This document shows, one piece after another, positions 1-6,123 of a stretch of 14,191 nucleotides of DNA (its first letter is position 1; the number at the start of each line of letters is the position of its first letter). The position numbers were made by a program, and so were the translations under genes. Origin of the DNA: Bacteroidota bacterium (GTDB lineage Bacteria > Bacteroidota > Bacteroidia > Flavobacteriales_D > Crocinitomicaceae). The stretch is taken from contig VGMK01000031.1 of assembly GCA_016866375.1 (NCBI GenBank), forward strand, positions 1 to 14,191, written 5' to 3'. Under the pieces are notes generated by a model that saw only the letters and a program-made list of their open reading frames with translations, was not told the origin of the DNA and ran no database searches.

Positions 1-106
1 CGGTTTCAATTTTCTTTTCGACTTTTTTTTTCTGTCATCATACTTTGTTAAATATCTTGATTTTTTAGTCAACCAATTTTAGTAGAAGGCATTCTTTTAG
101 GTTGTG
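1..106. other. AT-rich stretch without a gene
   Basis: No open reading frame with coding character is visible on either strand here. The stretch is AT-rich and contains a long T run near position 30. It lies outside the left repeat of the restriction-modification cassette and could be the tail of whatever neighbour lies beyond the window edge. Confidence 0.5.
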
Positions 107-162
107 GCTAACGTTTGGCGTGTAGGCGCATACCCGGAGGGTTGCGCTTACACGCTGTTAGC
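107..162. repeat. Imperfect hairpin repeat, attC-like in architecture
   Basis: The sequence folds on itself. GCTAAC (107-112) pairs with GTTAGC (157-162). After an asymmetric bulge (113-117 against T156), GCGTGTAGGCGCA (118-130) pairs with TGCGCTTACACGC (143-155) through 13 positions, one of them a G-T wobble. T131 is unpaired, and ACCC (132-135) pairs with GGGT (139-142) around a three-base loop. Outer AAC/GTT boxes, an unpaired spacer, an extrahelical base and a length of 56 bases are the layout of an integron attC site, although the outer boxes do not fully match the RYYYAAC/GTTRRRY consensus. It begins about 35 bases after the stop of the HNH gene on the minus strand, where a cassette attC would sit. 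It could instead be a non-mobile palindromic repeat or an mRNA 3' stabiliser; no T-tract follows, so it is not a standard terminator. Confidence 0.6.
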
Positions 163-170
163 ACCAGTTG
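141..170 (-). repeat. Left inverted copy of the cassette-flanking repeat
   Basis: The reverse complement of this 30-base stretch matches 2517-2547 with two substitutions and one inserted T (28 of 31 aligned columns identical). The two copies face each other across the methyltransferase and DUF262-HNH genes. This copy includes the right half of the 107-162 hairpin plus the adjoining CACCAGTTG. Confidence 0.8.
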
Positions 171-196
171 TTCTGTCTTTCTGTTGTTTGTAGTAG

Positions 197-1357
197 TCAT
201 TTGTTACCTTTTGCCCTGTTATGTGTCTTGCACAACATTTCGCAATTCTCTATAGCTGTCGCACCACCTTTACTCCAAGCTGAAACGTGGTCTGCGTCCA
301 TTTCGGCTAATGTCCAGATTTTGTTCTTGTTTGTATTATTACCAATAGCACACAAAGGACAATTTGAAATTCCTTTTTTCTCTGCTTCTGCTTTTTGTTT
401 TGCATAAACAGATTTTTTTGTCGCTTCGTCAAATACACGAACTTCCAAAAGCTTAGTGTCTGTTGATCCGCCAAGGATATACTCAAAAATTCCTTTACGA
501 TTTTTCACATAAGGGTCGGCATACAAATTTTTAATTTGGTCAGAAACTACTTGTGGGCTGTAAGGTTGGTTTTTATATGTTTCATAAAGTCGTCCCCACT
601 CAAGTCCACGCATTTCACTTTCAACGTCAGTAAATACGGTGGAAACCCAGTCAATAACACTTGTGAAATATGTCCTTAATTCGTTAATGTTGGTGTCCTT
701 GCGATGAAGAGCCATATAGTCTTCTATTTTGCCCTTACTAACCCAATCAAGAGCACATTCTAAAAATTCTTGTCTATTTGCACTACCTGAAACGTAAGCA
801 CTCCATTTTTGGATGTTTGCATTTTGACTATTGCTGAATTCTTCTTTCGCAAGAGTTACAAATGGTCCTGAATAAATTGCATTGTTTAGTTCTTGATTTG
901 TTAGAGGAACACCTGCGATATTTATTGTTTTGAACCAAGACTTTATTTCGGGTTCTTCGCCTTCACATTCATAAATTGTCAGCCTTGTGTTTAATATTTT
1001 TGCTTGTAATTCAGGAGCTAAACTTTCAAAGTATTGTTCCATGCCGTCAACTTTAACAGCGAACTTATTAGTCACGAAGCGACCAAAACTTGTTATTCGT
1101 TGTTGTCCATCCAAGACTTCAAATTTGTCAGCAGCAATTTTTACAAAATATATTAACCCTAATGGATAATCTTTTAGCATAGAGTCAATAACTGCTACGT
1201 CTCTTTTGCCGTCAGCATAAATATAGTTTCGTTGATATTCAGGTTGAATTGTCAATTTACCTGATAAACCAAAAAGCCCTTTGCCTTCGAGTTGGTTATA
1301 AACGAAGCCATCACAAATATCTTTAACTGTGATGTCGGTTCTAAGTGTTGTTATCAT
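197..1357 (-). CDS. DUF262 (GmrS/ParB-like) protein with C-terminal HNH nuclease domain
   Basis: This 386-residue protein is the likely nuclease of a two-gene restriction or defence module. The N-terminal part is DUF262-like: QPEYQRN at residues 38-44 and DGQQRITS at 83-90 are the ParB/GmrS signature, in which the DGQQR motif is tied to nucleotide hydrolysis in GmrSD-type enzymes. The C-terminus is a compact zinc-type HNH domain: CPLC at 333-336, the catalytic-type Asp-His pair at 356-357, GG at 364-365, Asn371, and LCxxHN with Cys376 and His379. This is not the larger DUF1524 nuclease domain usual in GmrSD and SspE proteins. Its ATG overlaps the stop of the upstream methyltransferase as ATGA, so the two are probably translationally coupled. 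Family assignment is secure. The role as restriction partner is inferred from the pairing; a modification-dependent nuclease is the main alternative. Confidence 0.88.
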   Translation of the reverse strand: MITTLRTDITVKDICDGFVYNQLEGKGLFGLSGKLTIQPEYQRNYIYADGKRDVAVIDSMLKDYPLGLIYFVKIAADKFEVLDGQQRITSFGRFVTNKFAVKVDGMEQYFESLAPELQAKILNTRLTIYECEGEEPEIKSWFKTINIAGVPLTNQELNNAIYSGPFVTLAKEEFSNSQNANIQKWSAYVSGSANRQEFLECALDWVSKGKIEDYMALHRKDTNINELRTYFTSVIDWVSTVFTDVESEMRGLEWGRLYETYKNQPYSPQVVSDQIKNLYADPYVKNRKGIFEYILGGSTDTKLLEVRVFDEATKKSVYAKQKAEAEKKGISNCPLCAIGNNTNKNKIWTLAEMDADHVSAWSKGGATAIENCEMLCKTHNRAKGNK

Positions 1358-2454
1358 TTTTTACCGTGTCTGTGTTTGATTAAAATTCTTCCGTAAGTTC
1401 TTTGTCCATTTACAATAGTGCATCCGCCCCTGTCTTTGGGATGCGGTGTATATTTCAACCTTTTTAAAATTTCTTTTGGGGCGGATGCTCTCGTATTACC
1501 GCTTGCCTGCCAAATAATTTCAAATTGTTCAGGATTATGTTTGCTTAAAAAACTAATTGGTACCCCCATAACCCCTTTGTAGTCGCTTGGTATATGTTTT
1601 ACTTGAGAAACTTCTATGGCATCATAATTTTCATATTTTTCGTATGGTTTTTTTGTAGAAAATTTAATAAGGTCTGCTTCAGTCATTAGTGGCAGAGGTT
1701 TGTGTCTGCGCCCGTGATCTATATTTGTAAACCAAATTGTTCCTGCTACGAATGCGTACTTTTTGCCGTTTTCTTCTTTATGAAAATTCACATAATTGTC
1801 AGGCACTTCATACCAAATATTTCTGCCATCATTTTTGCCTGCCCCAAGCCACATTTCATCATTTTTAATTAACGGAAAAACCTCTTTGTATGTAATGGCA
1901 TTCATATTACCTATTATTACGAAATTCTTTTTGCTTTCAAAAATCCAACCAATGAATTCACGGAACAAAGAAAATGGTGGATTAGTGATTATAAAATCTG
2001 CCTCCTCCCTAATCTTTATGATTTCTGGGCTTTTGAAATCGCCATCACCTTGCAAATACTGCCATTCTAAGTCATTCACATCAATTTTACCATCACCCGA
2101 TTTATCTCTAGTCAAGGTAAATATCTTCCCGTTTCTTCTCGTTTTGTATTCGTCAAATTGTGGGTCATTAACCTCAAAAAGTGTAGGCTGGTAATTGCTT
2201 TTATAAAGTTTACTTTCAACCGCATAACTAGTACTTATTAATTTTTTTAGGCCAAATCTTTCGAAATTCTGAGCAAAATATTTTGTAAAATTGCTCCATT
2301 CTGGATCGTCGCAGGGCAATAAAATTGTCTTCCCGTAAAAAACATTGGGGTTATACTCTAAATAAGCGGATATTTCTTTTTCAATATCGTGATATTGAGT
2401 ATAAAACTCATCATTCTTTGCATTTCGTGCATTTGTCAAGTTGCTGTTTGCCAT
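1354..2454 (-). CDS. EcoRI-type adenine-specific DNA methyltransferase
   Basis: This 366-residue protein resembles the EcoRI methylase family, which transfers a methyl group from S-adenosylmethionine to the N6 of adenine in a defined DNA site. The N-terminal block NDEFYTQYHDIEKE (residues 14-27) and LLPCDDPEWSNF (46-56) are characteristic of this family and stand where the AdoMet-binding motif I region lies. FIITNPPFS (154-162) is the catalytic NPPF motif IV of N6-adenine methyltransferases. The C-terminal GGCTIVNGQRTYGR block (343-356) is also family-like. It is somewhat longer than M.EcoRI. It is the first gene of the pair, in the usual modification-before-restriction order, and its stop overlaps the start of the DUF262-HNH gene. 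The recognition sequence cannot be read from the sequence and need not be GAATTC. No Bacteroidota-type -7 element was found in the 62 bases between its start and the right repeat. Confidence 0.9.
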   Translation of the reverse strand: MANSNLTNARNAKNDEFYTQYHDIEKEISAYLEYNPNVFYGKTILLPCDDPEWSNFTKYFAQNFERFGLKKLISTSYAVESKLYKSNYQPTLFEVNDPQFDEYKTRRNGKIFTLTRDKSGDGKIDVNDLEWQYLQGDGDFKSPEIIKIREEADFIITNPPFSLFREFIGWIFESKKNFVIIGNMNAITYKEVFPLIKNDEMWLGAGKNDGRNIWYEVPDNYVNFHKEENGKKYAFVAGTIWFTNIDHGRRHKPLPLMTEADLIKFSTKKPYEKYENYDAIEVSQVKHIPSDYKGVMGVPISFLSKHNPEQFEIIWQASGNTRASAPKEILKRLKYTPHPKDRGGCTIVNGQRTYGRILIKHRHGKK

Positions 2455-2516
2455 TTCTCTTTATCTAGTCTTTTTATTTTTTATTGTTGTTTCTGTCTAT
2501 ACGGTGTGTCGTCATT

Positions 2517-2547
2517 CAATTGGTGCTAACTAGCGTATAAGCGCAAC
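2517..2547 (+). repeat. Right inverted copy of the cassette-flanking repeat
   Basis: This copy matches the reverse complement of 141-170 at 28 of 31 columns. It lies 62 bases upstream of the methyltransferase start. Unlike the left copy it lacks the full matching second arm. GCGTATA (2533-2539) can pair with TATACGC (2551-2557) around an 11-base loop, giving a smaller alternative hairpin. The remaining sequence up to the dapD stop holds no gene. Confidence 0.78.
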
Positions 2548-2628
2548 TAATATACGCATATACAACATACGTTTGTAGTATAGGCGAAACAAAGTTTTGA
2601 ATAAAGTTGGGTATGTATCAATGAAACC

Positions 2629-2644
2629 AAACGTCATAACGTTT
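2629..2644. repeat. Small perfect hairpin next to the dapD 3' end
   Basis: AAACGT and ACGTTT form six pairs around CATA, and a short T run follows on the plus strand. No plus-strand gene ends here. For dapD, which ends at 2659 on the minus strand, the T run is on the wrong side, so it is a poor terminator in that direction. CCAAACGT (2627-2634) also occurs in the reverse complement of the left hairpin (111-118), so it may mark the outer end of a degraded right repeat. Confidence 0.35.
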
Positions 2645-2658
2645 TTTGATTATGTCTG

Positions 2659-3468
2659 CTAAACAGCTACATTGTGTTCGCGTAAGGCGTCGTTCAACGA
2701 GGTTTTAAGATCAGTCGATGCTTTGCGTTTTCCGATGATTAAGGCACAGGGTACTTGGAAATCACCTGCAGGAAAAGTTTTGGTGTAAGAACCGGGAATC
2801 ACAACGCTTCGTTCCGGAACATATCCGCGAATTTCTTGCGGTGAAGAACCTGTTACATCTATGATTTTTGTGGATTTCGTTAAGACTACATTGGCACCGA
2901 GAACAGCCTCCTTTCCAACCCGAACTCCCTCCACAACAATGCAACGTGAGCCGATAAAAGCATCATCTTCAATAATAACTGGCGCAGCTTGCAAAGGCTC
3001 CAATACACCGCCAATTCCAACTCCTCCGCTTAAGTGTACGTTTTTTCCAATTTGAGCACAACTCCCCACGGTTGCCCATGTATCTACCATAGTTCCTGAA
3101 TCGACATAGGCGCCAATGTTAACATAGGACGGCATCATGATTACGCCAGAAGCAACATAAGCCCCGTAACGTGCAATGGCATGTGGAACCACACGCACGC
3201 CCAATTCTTTGTAATTTCTTTTCAAGGCCATCTTATCGTGAAACTCAAAGGGGCCTACCTCAATTGTTTCCATTTGCCGGATTGGAAAATACATCACGAC
3301 TGCTTTTTTAACCCACTCATTTACCTGCCATTTGCCATTTTCGAGGGGTTCAGCAACGCGCAGTCTCCCTTTGTCGGTTTCCTCAATAACCTTCTCAATG
3401 GCCCTTACGGTATTCGGCTTTTGAAGCAAGGAGCGATTATCCCAGGCCTCGAGAATGAGATTTTTCAT
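2659..3468 (-). CDS. dapD: 2,3,4,5-tetrahydropyridine-2,6-dicarboxylate N-succinyltransferase
   Basis: This cytosolic enzyme transfers succinate from succinyl-CoA to tetrahydrodipicolinate in the succinylase branch of lysine and meso-diaminopimelate synthesis. At 269 residues it is close to the E. coli length. The N-terminal helical domain (residues 1-90) includes AWDNRSLL and GKWQVNEWVKKAV. It is followed by a left-handed beta-helix of hexapeptide repeats (about 92-205) with the family blocks MVDTWATVGSCAQIG (127-141), VHLSGGVGIGGVLEP (144-158) and EDDAFIGSRC (167-176). The C-terminal strand region contains RGYVPERSVVIPGS. The start is supported by a promoter -7 element about 15 bases upstream. 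The gene is divergent from the MFS transporter and is the first ordinary chromosomal gene outside the restriction cassette. All expected landmarks are present. Confidence 0.97.
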   Translation of the reverse strand: MKNLILEAWDNRSLLQKPNTVRAIEKVIEETDKGRLRVAEPLENGKWQVNEWVKKAVVMYFPIRQMETIEVGPFEFHDKMALKRNYKELGVRVVPHAIARYGAYVASGVIMMPSYVNIGAYVDSGTMVDTWATVGSCAQIGKNVHLSGGVGIGGVLEPLQAAPVIIEDDAFIGSRCIVVEGVRVGKEAVLGANVVLTKSTKIIDVTGSSPQEIRGYVPERSVVIPGSYTKTFPAGDFQVPCALIIGKRKASTDLKTSLNDALREHNVAV

Positions 3469-3482
3469 AATTATAATTTATT

Positions 3483-3490
3483 CAAATGTA
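3483..3490 (-). promoter_or_regulatory. Promoter -7 element for dapD
   Basis: On the minus strand this reads TACATTTG, a full match to the Bacteroidota -7 consensus TAnnTTTG. A TTG lies about 21 bases further upstream, as expected for the -33 element. The resulting leader before the dapD ATG would be only about 10 bases. Confidence 0.6.
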
Positions 3491-3532
3491 AATAATTCAA
3501 TTCTCAGATTTCAATTAAATTCCGTTTTATTT

Positions 3533-3556
3533 TAGACGAAATTTACTTTTCGTCTA
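3533..3556. promoter_or_regulatory. Perfect 9-bp inverted repeat, candidate operator for the MFS gene
   Basis: TAGACGAAA (3533-3541) and TTTCGTCTA (3548-3556) are exact inverted repeats separated by six bases. The right arm runs into the TATATTTG promoter element at 3555-3562, so a dimeric regulator bound here would contact or block the promoter. No regulator gene lies next to it in the window. Confidence 0.5.
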
Positions 3557-3562
3557 TATTTG
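3555..3562 (+). promoter_or_regulatory. Promoter -7 element for the MFS transporter
   Basis: TATATTTG matches TAnnTTTG and ends four bases before the ATG at 3567. With the usual distance from this box to the transcript start, the mRNA would begin at or next to the start codon, implying a leaderless or nearly leaderless message. No clear TTG was seen at the -33 position. Confidence 0.5.
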
Positions 3563-3566
3563 TTCA

Positions 3567-4835
3567 ATGAAGGATGACTTATCCAATACAATTCAAAAGG
3601 ACCATTCAATTGAAGGGGCGAAAAGTTTGTTGTGGGTTTTAACCATTATAAACCTTTTTAATTACCTTGACAGATACGTTCTTTCCTCTCTTCTAGAACC
3701 AATAAAAGCCGAACTTGGGGTCAAGGACGATGGTGATATGGGGCGCTTAGCGACTGCCTTTATGCTGGGATATTTTTTAACATCACCCTTATTTGGTTAT
3801 TTGGGCGATCGTTTTTCGAGAAAAAAATTAATGGCTATTGGTGTCATTGGATGGAGTTTGGGAACCTGTTTGACCGGTGTGGCACAGGCTTTTTCATTCA
3901 TGATTTTCTGTAGAGTTCTGGTGGGCTTGGGTGAAGCCAGTTTCGGTGCGATTGGACCTGCCGTAATATCCGATGCGTATAGCCCAAAAAGGCGTAATAA
4001 TGCGATGACAATATTTTATTTAGCTGTTCCAATTGGCGCCGCGATGGGTTTCACATTGGGAGGATTAATCGCAGCAAGTTGGGGATGGAGAGAAGCATTT
4101 TTCATAACAGGTTTGCCAGGGTTTTTACTTGCTGGCTTGCTGTTTTTTGTAAAGGAACCCACAAGAGGAGAAAGCGAACCCGATAGAGTCTCCGCCAAAA
4201 AGGCCAATTTATCCGATGTTTGGGCTTTGACCAAAAACAAACATTATATGCTCGCTGTTGCAGGTTACATTGCGTATACGTTTTCAATGGGGGCACTTTC
4301 CTTTTGGGGACCTGCATTTTTAACACGAGTCCATGGAATGTCCGTAGAACAATCTTCCTTATTTTTCGGCCCTGCATTAATTTTGGGGGGGATTCTTGGT
4401 ACAATCATCGGAGGATATTTAGCAACAAGATGGAAAACAAGATCAGCGGGAGGATATGCTAAATTGTTGGCGCTATCAGTTTTTTTGTCAGTACCCTTTG
4501 TTTTTTACGGTATTACCACGAATAATTCAATACATTGTATGATTTCTATCGCAATTGCACTGGTATTTCTTTTTCAATCTACCGGGCCAATCAATACTAT
4601 TTTGGTAGAAACCGTATCTCCAGTCATTAGATCCAGTGCTATGGCCATTGCCATATTCAGTATTCATGCTTTTGGTGACCTATGGTCTCCCGAACTTGTG
4701 GGACGAATTTCTGATTTTTACGCAGGTGATCTCCGCATGGGAATGCTTTTATTACCTGGTGCCTTCGTAATTGCATCAATTTTTTGGGCAATTTTAATGT
4801 ATGCTCAAAACAAGCCAAAAGTACCTGCTACCTAA
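3567..4835 (+). CDS. Spinster-type MFS transporter
   Basis: This 422-residue inner-membrane protein has the hydrophobic profile of a 12-helix major facilitator. The first helix contains NLFNYLDRYVL (residues 29-39), with the Asp-Arg pair typical of the Spinster group. The loop between helices 2 and 3 carries the MFS motif A (GYLGDRFSRKK, 78-88). RVLVGLGEASFGAIGPAVISD (116-136) spans helices 4 and 5, and HAFGDLWSPELVGRISD (367-383) is a late Spinster-like block. Eukaryotic members move sphingosine-1-phosphate or lysophospholipids; substrates of most bacterial members are unknown, so none is assigned. A central charged loop lies near 197-216. There is no downstream partner in the same unit, and the next gene starts 133 bases later. 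The family call is firm at MFS level and good at Spinster level. Confidence 0.88.
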   Translation: MKDDLSNTIQKDHSIEGAKSLLWVLTIINLFNYLDRYVLSSLLEPIKAELGVKDDGDMGRLATAFMLGYFLTSPLFGYLGDRFSRKKLMAIGVIGWSLGTCLTGVAQAFSFMIFCRVLVGLGEASFGAIGPAVISDAYSPKRRNNAMTIFYLAVPIGAAMGFTLGGLIAASWGWREAFFITGLPGFLLAGLLFFVKEPTRGESEPDRVSAKKANLSDVWALTKNKHYMLAVAGYIAYTFSMGALSFWGPAFLTRVHGMSVEQSSLFFGPALILGGILGTIIGGYLATRWKTRSAGGYAKLLALSVFLSVPFVFYGITTNNSIHCMISIAIALVFLFQSTGPINTILVETVSPVIRSSAMAIAIFSIHAFGDLWSPELVGRISDFYAGDLRMGMLLLPGAFVIASIFWAILMYAQNKPKVPAT

Positions 4836-4968
4836 TTGGTAAGGACGGATCATTAATGCATCCTTTTACCTGAAAATCTTGACTGATTTCAAATATCAAC
4901 CTTTTATTCCGATGAAAGTATCACAAATTCAATATAATGAACTAATTTTAAGTCTAGAATTACGCAAA

Positions 4969-5952
4969 ATGAAAAATAAATTCACATTGTCATTTGTCTT
5001 GTGCCTGACACTACACACGTTCAGTCAAAAAAATGTTTTCTTGGACATTGCGCCAATGTTTCAAAATTCCAATTTGGAAATGAATCAAAATTACACCGCT
5101 TGGAACGGAAAAATATTTGCGTTAGATCATTTTGATTATTATTTGTCGAATATTCAAATCGAACACGATGGAGGGCAACTTACTGCAATTAATAGTGTTT
5201 TCCTTATCGAGCCTCAAAACCACACCCTCTATCTTGGTAATTTCAACATCGTGCAAATTGAAAAGATTTCGTTTCTTGTTGGCGTTCCAAAACCTTTAAA
5301 TACACAGACCGGTGACCAGGCGATGGATATTTCACTTTATCCTGAAAATCATCCCTTGAGTTTTCAAAGCCCATCGATGTACTGGGGCTGGCAATTTGGA
5401 TATATGCACATGATCATCGGTGGGAATGCCGATCATAACGGTGATGGAAGTTTAGAGTCTCAGTTTGAACTTCACAATTTAGGAAATACAAATCAACAAC
5501 TCATTCAGATGAATAATGTTATTCAATCGAATGTTTCACAAGATCAAATCAACGTAAATATCAATTGCCAAGTGGATCAATGGATAAATAATATTTCAAT
5601 CAGTACGGTTGGTATTCTCCACGGCGAAACAGGAGTCAATGCGCAAATTATGGGGAATGCCCTGTCAGAAAATGTATTCATTCAACCAGCTAATGCCGGA
5701 GTGGACATTAACAGTGACAATTCAAAAATCTATTTTCAAAATAACAACAATACCCTGGATATTTATTGGAAGGATTTAACGCAATTGAACAAAATTCACG
5801 TTTATGACTTGGGTGGAAAATTGATGGGCGAATATTTAACCAATCAAAATTCAGGTCAGTTAGCGATTACCCATTTAAATAAAGGTTACTACCTTATCCA
5901 GTTTTTAACTAAAAACGCGCTTGTTATTGGCAGCCTGAATGCCATTCAATAA
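4969..5952 (+). CDS. Secreted MbnP-like protein with a T9SS-type C-terminal domain
   Basis: The open frame extends upstream to 4879, but the ATG at 4969 is preferred because it begins a clean signal peptide: MKNKF, a hydrophobic stretch, then HTFSQ at residues 16-20. The resulting 327-residue protein has MbnP-family features: FDYYLSNIQI (55-64), a conserved FLVGVP block (102-107), MYWGWQFGYMHMIIGG (137-152) and FELHNLG (166-172). MbnP proteins are named from methanobactin operons, where a tryptophan is oxidised by the di-haem partner MbnH for copper binding; Trp139 and Trp141 are candidates here. No MbnH-like gene is in the window. Residues 275-327 resemble a T9SS type A sorting domain (IHVYDLGGKLMGE, then LNKGYYLIQF). 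The extreme C-terminus lacks the usual basic lysine-rich end, so surface anchoring is less certain than secretion. Confidence 0.75.
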   Translation: MKNKFTLSFVLCLTLHTFSQKNVFLDIAPMFQNSNLEMNQNYTAWNGKIFALDHFDYYLSNIQIEHDGGQLTAINSVFLIEPQNHTLYLGNFNIVQIEKISFLVGVPKPLNTQTGDQAMDISLYPENHPLSFQSPSMYWGWQFGYMHMIIGGNADHNGDGSLESQFELHNLGNTNQQLIQMNNVIQSNVSQDQINVNINCQVDQWINNISISTVGILHGETGVNAQIMGNALSENVFIQPANAGVDINSDNSKIYFQNNNNTLDIYWKDLTQLNKIHVYDLGGKLMGEYLTNQNSGQLAITHLNKGYYLIQFLTKNALVIGSLNAIQ

Positions 5953-6038
5953 ATTGAGTTTTTCCTTTTTCCCGTAATTCATCAAGGGTCTTTCTTTTTT
6001 ATGCAGGTTTCTTAAGTTTTAACTCTGCTAAACAGCGT

Positions 6039-6056
6039 GGTCAAGTAAAGTTGACC
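6039..6056. repeat. Perfect 6-bp inverted repeat between convergent genes
   Basis: GGTCAA and TTGACC flank the six bases GTAAAG. It lies between the ends of the MbnP-like gene and the S9 peptidase gene, where a shared terminator would be expected. No T-tract follows on either strand. It may be a weak bidirectional terminator or a protein-binding site. The rest of 5953-6123 holds no gene. Confidence 0.35.
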
Positions 6057-6123
6057 CAACCTTACGCAAAGACTGCCTTTTGATGTTTACTGCCCGTCCA
6101 TCGAAGAGAACATATTGGTGATT

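Noticed and set aside
107..162. Left hairpin as a Rho-independent terminator for the restriction genes
   Set aside because: No T-tract follows the stem in the direction of transcription (minus strand).
4102..4404. Minus-strand reading frame within the MFS gene
   Set aside because: It is antisense to a clear membrane transporter and has no family motif or start context.
4841..4865. AAGGA/TCCTT hairpin after the MFS gene as a terminator
   Set aside because: Only five pairs enclose a long loop, and the T run after it is short, so it is too weak to call.
4879..4968. Upstream in-frame ATG as the start of the MbnP-like gene
   Set aside because: It would place 30 residues before a clean signal peptide; the ATG at 4969 fits export.
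2655..6036. Shared 13-mer TCTGCTAAACAGC at 2655-2667 and 6024-6036
   Set aside because: The match does not extend, one copy overlaps the dapD stop codon, and a match of this length is expected about once by chance in a window of this size.
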